Notes under the pieces: model-generated
The model's input: only the letters and a program-made list of their open reading frames with translations
Database searches by the model: none
Told to the model about the DNA's origin: nothing
Shown here: piece by piece, positions 8,560 through 21,415 of the stretch
Layout: every line of letters begins with the position of its first letter
Numbering within the stretch: position 1 is the stretch's first letter
NCBI GenBank assembly: GCA_003427395.1
Contig: BFEA01000223.1
Location: 107,222-166,790 of the forward strand
Direction: 5' to 3'
Source: Chara braunii
Lineage: Eukaryota > Streptophyta > Charophyceae > Charales > Characeae
Length of the DNA stretch: 59,569 nt
Translations under genes and position numbers: made by a program

Positions 8560-11500
8560 TCTTTTGTTGGGGGAACATGCCAACTTTCTGAGTTTATACA
8601 GAGTCATACCATGAAATAGGGACCATTGGTCTTTTCCCATTGAATTCTAATATCTGTTTGTATTTCTTCCTTGATTTTATCAGTACATTCCTGACCATCA
8701 AGTCTAACTCTTTCTCATTCATGTGTATATCTTCTTCTCCAAATAGCCCTGAGTATTTCTCTTCTATTTATGGTAAACAAATTTTGTGTGCTTTCATCAT
8801 AGGGTATGACCGTCCATTCCTCCATCAGTAAAGATTTCCAACCCAATGGCCATGTATTAGTCACCTCCAGTTGAGACCATATTGTGTCCCACCATCTCCA
8901 TAGCCACACTGAGCCAGGGCATTGCAAGAAGATATGTTCTATAGTCTCAGGTATATTTCTGCTCGGAAAGGCTGATGTGCAAAATTTACACCAAGGTTTA
9001 GCTAAACCTTTGTTGTCCAACGAAGTTCTGTCTATTAGTCAATCATTAGTTGGGAGACATTTTTGTTCAATCTGCCATTGTAATGAGGCCATTTTTGCAT
9101 GTTTGATCTTCTTACTTTAGAACCATTTGATCTTTCGAAATTCGTCTTTTCCTAGGTTCAAGTGTTCCATCCATCTTTGTACAACTCTGTCTTTGAGATT
9201 AATTCTTGGTCTTAACATTCTATATGTTGATTTTACTGTGAGATTGTGTAGGGTTCTTGTGTAGTTCCTCTTACCTTTACCCCGCGATCCCCATTTTCAT
9301 TCCTGTGGGTCTAATGGGAGGAATTGAATGGGTGTGTCTGGGCGGAAAGCAAACCAAGAGTTTTTGTCTTGTAGGACCCTAATTCTAAAAAGCTGCTCAG
9401 TTGTCACCTTCTTATTCCAATTGGTTCTGTCATGGTTAACTCATTATTGATTTTAAGATCATAAAGAGTGAAGATCATAAAGAGTGACTAGTATGTCCCC
9501 ACCTCTTTCCATATGGAAGACATTGCCAATTATTTTGTGATCCTCCTTGAGAACTACCCAGTCATTCATTTTGATTTTAGGGCCCTTCTTGAGAATTACA
9601 GTCCAACTTATAAGGATTAACTCTAATATCATATCAAGAGCGTCCTCTGGATAATGGCAATATTTCAATTTGTCCTTGAGTTTTTTGTGAGAGATTCATT
9701 CATTTGTAACTGTGTCCCATATACCATTTATTCTAATAATACCTTTCCTTATCCAACCCTTCCAAGGTGAGTTCATACAATGAAGAGTGCATCCTTGTGA
9801 GTCCCTGATCCAAGTGTTGTTAAAGAGCGGTTGCCTACAAACCTCCTCCCATCTTGTGGGCGACACTTTGTCAGTAATCAGAAGTTTTCTCCATCTTTTC
9901 ATGAGAGTTAGCCAGGATGGATCTTTAGTAAAATCCACTCTAGTTGCTTCCTTGTTAGATTGTTGAGATTGTTCTGTCATCATTCTTCCCGGTCTGGGAA
10001 GGGTCCAAGCTCTATTTTCCAACCATGTCATTGGGTCAATTCCATCAACTGTTTGGGGGGCTAATCTTCTTATCTGTTCCCAGGTTAACACATTCCATGG
10101 AGTCTGAGGTTTAAAAAGCAGTCTTTTAATCCATTGCAGAGACAATAACATTGCTTGGAGGGTGGGATCAATGATGCCAAGTCCTCCACTCGATTTGGGT
10201 TGTATAATTGATGACCATGCTACTCTACTAATCACATTCTTTAAATCATGATTTCCCCTCCAGAGGAAGGCTCTTAGTTGTTGTTGAAAAGTTTTGATCG
10301 TTGCCTTGTCTAGTGCCCAGATAGCAGACTTATACCATATCGATGCCAGTACTACGTTATTGATTGCAAGAGATCTTTCAATTATTGATGTATGTTTGTT
10401 TTTCCATAGATTTAATTTGGAACAAGCGTTTCGTAAGATCCATTCATTATTTGATGCTGGCTTCCCTTCTGCTGAGATATTAATTCCCAATACACTTACT
10501 GGTGTCTCATTAGATAACCATGTGATCTTTGGTAGCTCTGGGGTCTAACTCCTTGGTGATGAATCCACCACCCCAAAGTTTTTTTACCCCAATTAATCCT
10601 CATATCAGATAGCCTGCAGAAACGAGCTATCATGATCCTTAGGGCTTCCAAGTTCTCACGAGATGCTTCAATCATGATAGATAAGTCATCTTTACTTGGA
10701 TTTTCTTAATATCTTTGTTCTTACGTAAATTAGCTGCGAGATCTTCCATAATAATTACAAATAGGAAAGGGGCGATAGGATCCCCTTGTCTCACTGATCT
10801 CTTAAGACAGAATGGGGGAACCACATTGCCATTTATCATTATTCTAGTAGTGGCTTTTTTGTGCATTATCTTTACCCATCTCTTGAAACTACGGCCAAAA
10901 TTCATTTTTTCTAGGCATTTATCCATAAATGTTCAGTCCACATGGTCGTAGGCTTTCTCAAAATCAATAAAGATAAAAGCCGCATTATATTTCGATTGCC
11001 TGGAGATTTTCATCAACTCATTTACCAAGAGAATGTTGTCTTGAATACTTCTTCCTGTTATAAAGCCCGTTTGTGCTGGATGGATAATATTCGAGATAAC
11101 ATTCGTTAGCTGATCAGCTAATACTTTTGCCACTAACTTGTAGACCACAGTTAAGAGAGTTATTTGACGATAATTTTCTATATTTGCTTTGTCTCTTTTT
11201 TAGTAAATAAGGGTGAGGACACCTTCATTAACTATCTCCCCCATCTCTCCTGTGGTCCATATTGCATTGTAAAATTTCATTAGGTTCTGCGAAAAAGTAT
11301 CCCACATGCTTTCCCAGAATTCTTTAGGTAGTCCAACGATCCCAAGTGTTTTTTCTTCTTTCATTAGGATCAGTGCTTTCCATATTTCATCTTTGGTTAT
11401 GGGTTTCTCCATTTCTTCTCTCTGTTTCTCTGAGATTTTCTTAGTAATTGGTATTAGGAAATCATTTATCTTCTCCTTGTGTTGACTTTTGGGGATGTCA

Positions 11501-13218
11501 CTATTCCCAGGTGTGAATAAATTCTTGAAGAAGTCTCTAGCTAGCTGTTGTTGATGTAGCTAAGGGTTCTTCTGAATTCAGGGGGTTAGCCATGCTTCTA
11601 TTATGGTTCTTCCTGATTTGGTTTTGGCCATTGCAAAAAATCTGGTGTCCATATTTCCTTCCATTTGATGTTTCTTTATTTTTCCCCTTATTCTTATCCC
11701 TTGCCATCTATATTTCATGTATTTTAATAATTGGTTTTCTATTTCTTGAACTTCATTAGCCAATACAGCAAGTTGCTCTTGTTCTAACGTCTCAATTTCA
11801 ATTTGTTGAAGATCATACTTTTTTTGGTGAAGATTAGCTTCCTCGATGTGTCTTTGTTTGGCTATGACCTTCGAATATCCATTGCATTTACGGCCTAGGA
11901 AAGCTAGGCCGTTGTTGAACCACTGTATATCATTTTTGATGAGGGGTCTCTGTTTTCACCAGAATTCCCACACATCTTTTAGAAATTGTTTAAAATCATA
12001 TTTCTTTAGATGATCTGTATTGAGTCTGTAGTATCCTCTTCCTTGATCTGTTTTTTTCGTAAAGGAAAAGACCGCCATACACATTGAGTGGTCAAGGCCA
12101 GGAAGAGGGTTATGTGGTAAGATTGCTGGTAACTGTAATGCTCCTTGGATTTCATCTGAAACCAAGATTAGGTCAATTCTTGATCTCGTATTTTGTCTTA
12201 CTTGATTTTTTCTAAAACAGGTATAGGTTTTCGCTTGGGGATTGAGTCTTCTGAATGAGTCGAAGAGATTAGCTGAGAGACAGAGATTAAAGATAATGTT
12301 CTCATCAACTTTAATGTACGGAGGACATGGTGAAGGGATGTATCATCTATCCAGGGTGCAGTCCGGGGCCGCAATCAAGTCTCCTGCAATAATGATGGGG
12401 ATACCTGTTGGCATATGAGGAAGTATTCCTTCGAAAAAACTCTGTCTTTCACGTACTTTATTTGGGTCATATACACATAAGATGCTTACCACTTTTACCC
12501 CTATCATGGATAGAATGTAGACTCTCTGATGTTCTCTGATTACACTCTGTATATGGGACGCTGGACCCGCTTTCCAGCAGGTGATGCTCCCCACCAATAG
12601 ACGGAGCCTCTTCCCGGGTGGTAGTGGTGTCTGCTCTTATCAGCACCACTAGCACCGGTGGGGGTGTTGTTTGAAAAAAAAAAAAAAAAAAAAAAGGACA
12701 TCCAATAGCTGTGGCAGTAACCCTGTGTGCCCGGCTTCTACAACAACCTGGGCTTTTATGGTCCCGCGTGGCAAGTAAGGCTTTCTTTAGGCTTTCTTTA
12801 ATTTCTGCATTAAAATTTCACCCGTTTGAAATGATAGATTGACAGCTGAAATTTTCTCCATGGCAAGTGAAGAGCGAGGGCCTACAACATGAACGATTGG
12901 GGAAAGCCATATGACCACCCCTACACTGCCAACCTTAGGTGCATCTGCCCTATAAGCCGTGTGGGACCAAATTTCTTTTTTTATATAATTATGTTGATTT
13001 GTAATCATCAAGTGAGTCTCTTGAACACATATTACATCTGGCCATGACCTACCATTTACTCCCTTCATCATTTTATAAATAGTTTGTCTCTTATTATGTT
13101 TGGCCGATGCAAACCCATTAACATTGATAGATCTCAGATCTAGATCCGCATCTCTCTTTAGCACCTTTCAATTTTTGTCCTTATTAAAAAGAGTATCTAT
13201 TAAATTTACCTCACACAT
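8560..13218 (-). pseudogene. LINE-A ORF2: endonuclease plus reverse transcriptase
   Basis: The start is at the ATG complement 13216-13218. The N-terminal AP-endonuclease shows LDLRSINVNGFASAK and VICVQETHL (12787-13164) and continues after the insertion with ILCVYDPNKV and a degraded A-G-D-x-x-A-A-P motif (12343-12540). The RT has QTGFITGRSIQDNILLVNEL, FIDFEKAYDHVD and SVRQGDPIAPFLF. Compared with LINE-B, about 15 residues ending in the F-A of the F-A-D-D motif are deleted near 10690, which destroys the catalytic site. The C-terminal region keeps the H-x-C-type knuckle around IEHIFLQCPGSVWLWRWW (8890-8945). A TGA at 10933 stands where LINE-B has Trp. In the family this protein nicks target DNA and primes cDNA there. 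Confidence 0.9.
12545..12825 (+). mobile_element. Poly(A) tail-hairpin insertion in LINE-A ORF2
   Basis: The insertion splits the LINE-A endonuclease and is antisense to it. It has the tail-hairpin sequence at 12555-12607 and a further 65 bases ending in a 22-base A run (12674-12695). About 130 bases after the A run (GGACATCCAATAGC...) also do not belong to ORF2 and are unassigned. Exact borders are uncertain because both host and insert are diverged; 8 bases upstream of GGGACGC (CTGTATAT) are shared with the LINE-A 3' UTR. Confidence 0.7.
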
Positions 13219-13262
13219 GGATAATAAGATATTTTCATTGTTCGTAGGTGAGGAAGGTGTTT

Positions 13263-16200
13263 TTAAAGTATAGGTTCCCATATACCTTTGTCAAGAGCTC
13301 CCCCGCTATCCAGGAAGTGCTTCTTGAGGAGGTTTAAGAGGAGGTCTACTACATTATCTTCAGACCATAATTTTTTTGCTTCAATCTTTTGGATCCTAAG
13401 GTCTCTGAGTGAGTCATCCCCTAGTCACTTCAGATTGACTGGGTCTCCTGCCCTGTACCTAAGAAAGATATCCCTATATGCAATTGTCTGAGATTCAGTG
13501 GTTGTTATGAAAGTAGCCCAACCTCCTGGGGGAAGATTCTTTTCTATAAACTTGATGGATTCTGCTCTGAAAAGTGTTTCTCCAGCCAATCTCCCTGTTT
13601 GGTAAGAGAGGGAGAGGGTGGAGGACGTCATGCCGTATAAAGTCAATCCTCCGTATTGAGAATCCCCTATCTTTGTGAGTCCCACTTCCCACTTTCCTTC
13701 CTTGCATCGAACCGGGAAGATTGCAATTCCGGTTTTGGAGAGAGGTTGAGCCTCTGAGTTCAGTCAGGTTTTGAGCTTTTGTCTTCAATTCTTAAGGTTC
13801 AAGGGGGAAGGTGCCAGAGTTGTTGAGCTATCCTTTTGCTTATAGGTTTCATCTGTATCACCTGAGGTAAGATCAATTTCCTTGTCTGTATGAAAAATGT
13901 CCAACTTTTGATCTTTTGGTTTCTTTTTCTTTTCTACACATTCTTTCCCTCATCACCTATGTCTTCTTCTCGAACCACTTCTGATTCTCTGTTGTCCCAG
14001 TCTAGCAATGATGATTTCCTCTTTTCTGGTGTTTTTTATGAGATTACAAGGAATTTTGTTTCTCCTGTCAGGCTTGAGGTAATCGCAGTTGTTATTCCTT
14101 TCTCTGAAACAATGAGTGTTCTTGGCATATCAGGCTTTGGGGACTCTGAAGACTGATCCTCTAGGATCATGAGTACTGCAGACTGTTTGATAGTTGCATT
14201 GATTGGTGAGGTCAAATCCAAATTATCTCTGTCTGTCAGAATCGAATTAGCGTTGTCTGCACCATCACACGAACCCTGGAGTGAGGACTGTAGCTGGTCC
14301 TCTGTTTCTAAGTGTGTGGCTTCCATATTGAACTTCTGTTGATAAGGAACTAATTCGGTGTGACCTCTTTTCTCTTGGTCACTATCTTCTGAGTTTTGGA
14401 CTGTGTGATGCATAGTCTTTTTTTTTATTGCATGTCGGGGTGTGATCGCAAGATTCTTCATTCCCTTTCTTGAGAATTTCCTTATTTTTCATACACTGGC
14501 TTGAGGACAATACTTTTTTTTCCTGGCCAATTCCTTAAGTCTCTTTTTCCCACATATGTATCCTTGTTTAGGTACCTCTGATAAGGGAAGAGGTAGAGGG
14601 ATCTGCATTTGACCTGACAAGATGTGTAGCAGTCTGTTGTTCACCATCTGCCAATCTTTTGCCCCTGGTAGACCATACTGCAATGTGACCATCAACTTGT
14701 CACTCTGCACCAGAATGCTCATAATGTGATCCTTAGTTAATACCCAAAAGTCTTCCTCTACCCCCGGATTTCTGAATTTCAGGTTACTTATAATCCATTC
14801 AGCCACATATTGAATTCGCTGCTGCAGATTTGTAACAGGAACTTGCATTTGTCCCCCGTCACCCATGTCTTCCAGTGGGATTGCTGAGACAGGGGTTTGC
14901 TCCACTTCCATGTGCTCTTCAGTGAAAGCACTGTGTAATGGATCCATGTCTATGGGAGTGTGATCTGGTTGAAGATCTGTCAACCCCTGTTCTTCCTTTT
15001 GCAAGTGTGTGGTCACTTCGCCTCCCAACAGATCCGTCTTTTGAGTGTGTTGGTTCCTTAGACCACTATCCTTTGACTGTGTCTGAGATGAGTCCGGTGG
15101 TGGGGGGGGCAACGGTGGGGGGGTTACTAACACTTGTGATGTATCAGTAGGGAGGATTATGACAGATGATGTATCAGAAGTGTGTGATAATAGTGGAACG
15201 AATGAAACTAATGCAAGTTCCGAATTATGTGGGAGTGAGAGAGACTGCTATGAAGTCTTCTGTTGTGGTATCTGGTTATGTTGGGCTTGCTGCGTGTGTT
15301 GTTACGTATGTTGTTGATGATGTGAATGCTGTTGCTACTGGTGCTGAAGCTGCAGCTGCAATTGGAAACGGGCGTTACTTGCCAGTTGTTGATTCTGATT
15401 CTGTGGTATCTCACGATTGTTCTTTGACTTGACAATTCTCCATTTCATCCCTTCTCTGTGTTGATTCTTATGCAAGTAATCCTCTTGTGCCGGCCCCACC
15501 ATTTTATCTCCTCCCTTTTGGTTGCCCATTTGCCCCTAATATTTCCCCTGCTGTCCATCTTTCTCGCTCTGTTTTTGTGTGTCTTCAACGGGGGTCTTCA
15601 TACTCTTCTTTGACTGAGCCATATGAGGTTGGTTTTTACTCTGGGGTGGAGGGGGTGATGGAACCCATTCTGCTGGCGGTCTCGAGGTTTTACGGGGGTC
15701 ACCCCTACCTTCCCAATACCATCCACTAGGAATTCCCATATGATTAGGTTCCTCGTTAAAGACCCAACCGTCGTACCCTGGGATCACCGGGATCCAACGG
15801 TGAGGTCTCTGAGGGTCTCGCTTTAGTTTTGGTTCTTGTGAAACCGGATGCTGTGGATGCATAGGGCACACAAATTCCATACTTAGGTGTCCATATGCCT
15901 TGCTTTTGAAACACCAAGGGCAAAATTTGTGCGCCATATGGATCTGGAAGATTTCCCCCCCCATCTTATATGGGATGATATCATCTAAAGAGAATGGTTG
16001 ATCTTTCTGAAGATCGATTGCCAACATTAGATAATCATCCCTTTTCGCCACATAGGATGGGAGGGGATCTATGGAATCCACAATTTTGAAATGTTGACCG
16101 AAATCATGTACAAACGCAACCTGTACTTCGATAGGAATGTGACGCCGTTCTACCCAATAGTGATTCCTCATTAACTGATCCCTCCTTTCTTCTGGACTGA

Positions 16201-17328
16201 TTTTCCTAGGTTGCCAAGGATAGATTCTTACTTGAGAGTTTTCCTGAGAGTTTTTCCAATATAGCTTCTTCCAACTATCTATCTTGGCTTTGTCTTTCTC
16301 AAACAAACAGAGAATGGTGAAGACTGTAGGAGTAATGGGCTGTATGAGAAAGAACTCTGAGACTGCTTCCTCGCTGCCTTTCAATTCATGGAGTCTTCTG
16401 CAGATCCACTTTATTTTATCATTTGTGGATCGATAGGCTGCTTTATCATAGAAAATCCAGTTATTTGCATGCCTGACATAAATCTCGTCCCTCTTGGCCA
16501 ATTTCTCTATCGGGTAGGATTTCATGAGCATTTTCCTTCCTCCCTGATCTACAACTTTCTGTTCAGAGGGGAGAAGAAAGAGGAAGAGAAAAAACGTTCA
16601 GGCAGGTGATAAATTGCGGGGGGGATTTTTAGCTCTTCTATGGGCGTGCCAGGTGGTCCAATCGGTGGTCTCGAGATATTCAGAGTTTTGTCTTGCATTG
16701 TTTGCCTTACCCTCTACGCCCATGACGGGGTCGAATAACCAGACTGCGACAAGTGGGAGTCTTGATTGCATCGTTCTGTGGCTTGAGGCTGGTTACATTG
16801 GTTAGGAAATAATGCTTGTTCCAGTTTTTCCTCTTCTGTTAGCATCTCCTCATCGTTTTGTATTTCCTTTGTCTCATCTGGTTCATTGTGTGAGGTGTTC
16901 AGTTTCTGTGCCTTTTCTGTTTCCTCTATTTTCTCAGATGAGAATTCTTGCGTGTCCCTCTGTTCATTCTCCTGGTACCCCAACTGGATTATTTTGTCAG
17001 TGCCTGGGACCTCTGTTGGGACCGCTATTGACAGTCCTTTCTCGCCATCCTTTGTAAGCGTCATGATCGATTGTGGTTCTTGTAACCGAGTGTGAGTCCT
17101 TGGCCAAACTTTGGTATCAATTATTATGGATGATGTTCCTTCAGTTTTGTTGTCCTTTTTGCTCTTGACTCGGGTATGACCATTCATTTGTGCTTGTTCA
17201 ACCCCTGGTCTGCTATATGGTGATGGGCTGAGTTGTCTCATCACGTTGTGCCTCATTGCCCCTTGGTAGAAGAGTAGGGATCCTCCTCCTCTGACTCTCT
17301 TCGAAGGAATTGAGTTAATTCTCATCAT
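13263..17328 (-). pseudogene. LINE-A ORF1: long nucleic-acid-binding protein
   Basis: The start MMRINSIPSKR...GSLLFYQGAMRHN aligns with the LINE-B ORF1 start. The span of about 4.07 kb is not divisible by three and is read in pieces: 16714-17328, 15536-16531, 14489-15133, 14036-14461 and 13425-13788. The middle piece is a conserved domain ending in a CCHC-type knuckle region (WCFKSKAYGHLS, about 15880-15915), where the second zinc Cys is Ser. A Gln-rich and Pro-rich linker (15133-15530) makes it longer than LINE-B ORF1. The C-terminal part (13263-13788) matches LINE-B (L-P-P-G-G, D-I-F-L-R-Y) but no known fold that I recognise. ORF1 proteins bind element RNA. Confidence 0.85.
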
Positions 17329-19410
17329 CTTGTTGTCCTGAAATCAACAATAGAATTCATAGCAATAAAATATTTTCCTCAGATCCTTTTTCTGGTGGTG
17401 CTAATGTGATGGGCTCAGAAAGAGAGCAACAAAAATCAAAAGGGATCAGAAGGAATCAAAAGGGATCTGAGACACCTGAAAAGTGAAGAATAAATAGGGC
17501 AAAAAGTCAGAATACTCAGATCTACAGATGGAGAAGAATGGAGAGAAATGGAGTATAATCAACGAAAGAGTCGTGAACCGGAATGAGACGAGTTGACCTT
17601 CCATAAAAGGAGTGCGGGAGAGATTGGAGGATGGAGAATAATCGGGATAGCATTATGAGGGGAATGGGTGGGTGGCTCAGTATGCAAAAAGCGTCTCAAA
17701 GGATTGACAGGAGTACTGGGATGATTGGAGGGTAGAGAAAAATAATATAAGTATTACTGGAGTAAAAGAGAAGGTTACAAGAATTAGGTCATATATCAGT
17801 GCACTAAGGAATTGGTAGGGATTCTAATTAGGATGACTCATTCGAAAGGGGAGGAGGTCTTTCCCTAATCTCTGATTAATTATTTGTTGATGTCTTGTTC
17901 AATTGATAGTTGTTCTTTGAATGCCTTTGTCAATTTATTCCCGGCATGTAGGCTTGGCTTTCCCTTAGTAGGGGAGGGGGGGGACAGTATGATTGGAGGA
18001 AGTTTTGTAGGAATGAAACCATATAAATACCTTCCTCTGTCTCCCACGTAGACTGTCTGCTGGCAATATCTCTCTCTTGCTGAAAGTTTGTTGCCGAGAG
18101 AATGTATGTTGCCAAAATCTCTCCCGCGCTGCGAATTTTGTCGCCAAAAGGTCGGTCTACTTTACTCCGTCACCCCTCCTTCTATCTGCATTCTCTTAAT
18201 AACCTCTATCCGCCTTCACTCAAAATGGACTTCCTTGTGAATGGACTTGAAGTTGATGTCGCTGTTTGGACTGGTATTTCGCTCTCGTGATCAGAGGCTT
18301 TTCGCCTTCACTCAAAATATCATTCAAGAGTTAGATGAGCACTCAATTGCCCGCACTTTGAGAAGTCAGGGTCTCTCTCCGCCCAGCATCACCAGATTTG
18401 ACGTAAGTCAAATCCTTTCAGGTCAATGTCGCTCAATTTGTACGACGACGACTGTGATACTCGATGTGGAACACATGTCCTCAACAAAAAGCGGGTAAAA
18501 CGCCTTTATCATGAGTTTACATGTGTCAGATTTCATGTCCACGGCAGCCTGTGACGTGGTTGAATCAAGCGACTCTGCTTCACGCGCGTGCGTTAAGCGC
18601 CCAGCCGTGCGTCATTGGTACGTGTTTTTTTTTGCCCATTTCAAACTAAAAATGTGACTCAGACGAAGTTATTTCTTTTTCTTTCTAGGAAAACTATGTG
18701 AATGCATTAAAAAAAAAAAAACTGATTCTGAGGGCCATTACCCAGCTTCGACTGATGTTGGAAAGGGGGCCCATCATTTCAGTACTCTGTTTTCCAAAAA
18801 TATTTTGCTGGTGTGACGGAATTGCAATTTTTTTTTTTTCATTGCAGCGATTTGGGCCAGATTTTGGACCCCGTACCTTCATCTTACATGCTCTCAATTG
18901 AGTCTTTTGGATGTATCTAGATGTTTATACTACCAGATTAGCATATGTTCATCGGAGGATGATTAAACCACAACATGGTCAGTTCACTAATTGGAGGATG
19001 ATGAAATCACAACTCTTCTAAGCTCAATTTCATCACGCCAGCAAAATAATATTATTTCAATTTTAAGTTTTAACATTTAACTAAAAGACTGTTCCTTGAA
19101 GATTAATGAAAATTATCAGGCTATGACTGCTTGAAAATCAATCCCGGTTCTGAAAAATTTTGAGGAATAGTGAAAACCATTTTGACCAATCACCCCAGGC
19201 CTGCCTCTGGTCAGCACCGTCCCAATCTCAGTCATCAAAAAATCAGGCTAACCTGTCTCATCATAGTGTGTTTAAAATTTAAAAAGTCTCTAAAGCCAAT
19301 TCCTTTTTTTTTTTTTTTGAGAAAAGGGTCGAGAGCCCAAGGCTCCAATTGTGAATTTGATTACAACATTTAACCACACGCCTCTTCCCATTAGGGCTGG
19401 AAGAGTCTTC
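17329..19410. other. LINE-A 5' flank and gene-poor spacer
   Basis: No recognisable gene. 17340-18200 could include the LINE-A 5' UTR. Short frames at 18102-18290 and 18241-18498 do not resemble anything I know. At 18598-18622 there is a fragment (CAGCCGTGCGTCATT) shared with the SINE body. 18700-18720 is an A run and 19305-19318 a T run. No promoter could be defended. Confidence 0.5.
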
Positions 19411-20190
19411 GCCACTGCTCACCTGGAGACAACTTCCCTGTATAACACCAAAGTAGTATAATCACGGGGTATTGATTGCTTGCCCAGTGAGGAAGGATTA
19501 ACCCCGCGTTGTCATAAATCAAACTCTGCCCTACTCGCCTCCTCAATTATCCAGTACACTCTTTTGCACAGTGAGGAGTAGGGGAGATACAGATAAGGCA
19601 AATAGATTAATAACAGGGCTGAGGGCAAGCCAGTTTAGCGGTTCAGTAGTTTGTCGATGGTTGAGATAAGCTTCCCCCCATGATCCTAATTAGCCACTTA
19701 ACCACACTAGTGGGGAAGGCTCTGTTGCAGAAAATTCAAACGAGATGCGCACGTGGCAAAAGAGAAAACAATCGCATACGCAGCCTTGGTGCCTAATACC
19801 ACTCCAACTCCTCAGCCACTGCTCCACTGGAGACAGCTTCCCTGTAGTGTAATCACGGGGCATTAATTACTTTCCCAATGAGGAAGGATTAACCCCGCTT
19901 TGTGCTGACTCAAACTTCGCCCTAGTCGCCTCCTCAATTATCCATTACAATCTTCTGCACAGTGAGGAGTAGGGGAGATACAGATCAGGCAAAGAGATTA
20001 TAACAGGGCAAGCTAATTTAGTAGTTGAGTAGTTTATCAATAGTTGCGATGAGCTTCCCCCCACGATCCTAATTAGCCACTAACCACACAAGTGGGGAAA
20101 GCTCTGTTGCGTAAAGTTCAAACGAAATACCCACGTGGCAGGAGAGAAAACGATCGCAAACGCAGCCCTGGTGCCTAACACCACTGCACC
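19411..20190. repeat. Tandem duplication of about 400 bp
   Basis: Two similar units, about 19411-19803 and 19815-20190, share in order GCCACTGCTC, TAATCACGGGG, GAGGAAGGATTAACCCCGC, GTGAGGAGTAGGGGAGATAC, GATCCTAATTAGCCACT, GTGGGGAA and CACGTGGCA. The second has small deletions. No open frame is conserved between them, so this is a non-coding tandem repeat. Confidence 0.85.
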
Positions 20191-20600
20191 TCCTACCCCA
20201 CCACGTGGTGAAAACCTATGTTTATTGCAATTGGGTATGTGCCCACCAAAGATCGTAATGAATCGAAAGCGCACTCGTGTGGGTGAATTTGAAAAAGATC
20301 AAATCGCAATACCTACATGGCAGGGCTCAAAACAATCTCACAAACAACTCCGGAGTCGATCCTCACAACACCCCCTATTGTGCCACATGGCCAAAATCGT
20401 GCTCGAGTAGGAAAATTGAAAAAGGTGAAAACACAATAGCCACGTGGCAGGGGTCACATCGATCACCCAGACATCCCCGGTGCCGATCCTCACAGCACCA
20501 CCTGCCCTGCCACGTGACAAAAGTTGTGTTTATAGCATCGTAAAAAAAGTGAAATTCGCCAATAGCATCGTAAAAAAAGTGAGATTCGCCAATCCCACGC
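20126..20600. repeat. Repeats with inverted CACGTGGC cores
   Basis: Three blocks start with a CCACGTGGCAGG-like core and end about 75-80 bases later with its complement-like CCACGTGG: 20130-20210, 20312-20392 (cores mutated to CATGG) and 20440-20515. Between the cores the sequences are similar. They follow directly from the 400-bp tandem units, which end in the same motif. CACGTGGC is the G-box/ABRE core bound by plant bZIP factors; whether that matters here is unknown. A 37-bp direct duplication (ATAGCATCGTAAAAAAAGTG) follows at 20533-20600. Confidence 0.65.
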
Positions 20601-21189
20601 GGCAAATTGTTGTTCAAACACATAAGCAAGCCGTACCCACCCTGTTGCCTCGTGGCCAGAATCAGATGCGGCAAAGCTAGCCTATCACATGCAGCCCTAT
20701 CCTACCCCTTCAGTCCACCAACCCACTCCTTGCTCCCCCACACCCCCTTGTAGCCGAAGAAACATCAGAGTTTCATCTGCGAAGGACTGACTTTCTGCCT
20801 GCAGATTGTTACCCATCAGGGTCATCACTAAAACGACATGCACTACATTGGCGGCGTTTGGGCAACGGGGGATCGCGAAGGCGCAGTCGCGGGCGTGGTT
20901 GCGCTGTGCTAGAGCCCGTTGTTGGGGTGGCGCGGCGATGAGGTGTTGAGCGTGTAGGGCGCAAGGTGAAGATTGTTGCAAGGGTGCACAACCATGCGCC
21001 TGCCATAGCCTGGTCTTGGTCGACTCCGATCGGCAGTCCTGATTGGCTGAGTGCGGAATGTTTGTAAGTAGGGTTAGTCAGATGGAAGGATCTGGGCGCC
21101 GCATGAAATCAGAAATTGTAACCGGTCACGGGCTTTGCCCCCTGATTTAGATATGGAACTTTTGGACAATGGCTTATCCATTCTTCTCT

Positions 21190-21415
21190 TTGATAATGAC
21201 TTTTTCAAAATTTTGAGCTGATGACGTGGAATTCGGAGGGCAAGCTGTGGTGGATCTATAACGCATGTCGGTGAGAAGTGTGGGCTTCGTAGTCAATTTG
21301 ATATCGACTTTATCGAAATTCGGGGCTGATGAAGTGGAATTCGGTGGGCAAGTCGTGGTGGATCGATACTGCATGTGATGTTGGTGAGAAATGTGGGCTT
21401 TGTAGTCAAACATGA
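21190..21415. repeat. Tandem duplication of about 110-118 bp
   Basis: The two units each contain GACTTT(A/T)TC, GAGCTGATGACGTGGAATTC (or GGGCTGATGAAGTGGAATTC), GGGCAAG and GTGGTGGATC, and end in GGGCTTYGTAGTCAA. They lie at about 21190-21297 and 21298-21415. 20700-21190 shows no gene. Confidence 0.75.

Larger units (their letters stand above)
8226..17328 (-). mobile_element. LINE-A, L1-like non-LTR retrotransposon, near full length, broken
   Basis: On the minus strand the order is ORF1 (from 17328), ORF2 with AP endonuclease, reverse transcriptase and C-terminal zinc region (from 13218), a 3' UTR carrying the tail hairpin (8311-8363), and a poly(A) tail seen as poly(T) at 8226-8250. Its closest relative in the window is LINE-B at 23868-32143 on the other strand, alignable across both ORFs. 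It has a later antisense insertion at about 12545-12825, several stops and a deletion at the RT active site. Target-site duplications were not found by eye. Confidence 0.9.

Noticed and set aside
20126-20520. CRISPR-like array
   Set aside because: Spacing and repeat lengths are irregular, repeats are diverged and paired as inversions, and the context is a eukaryotic genome.
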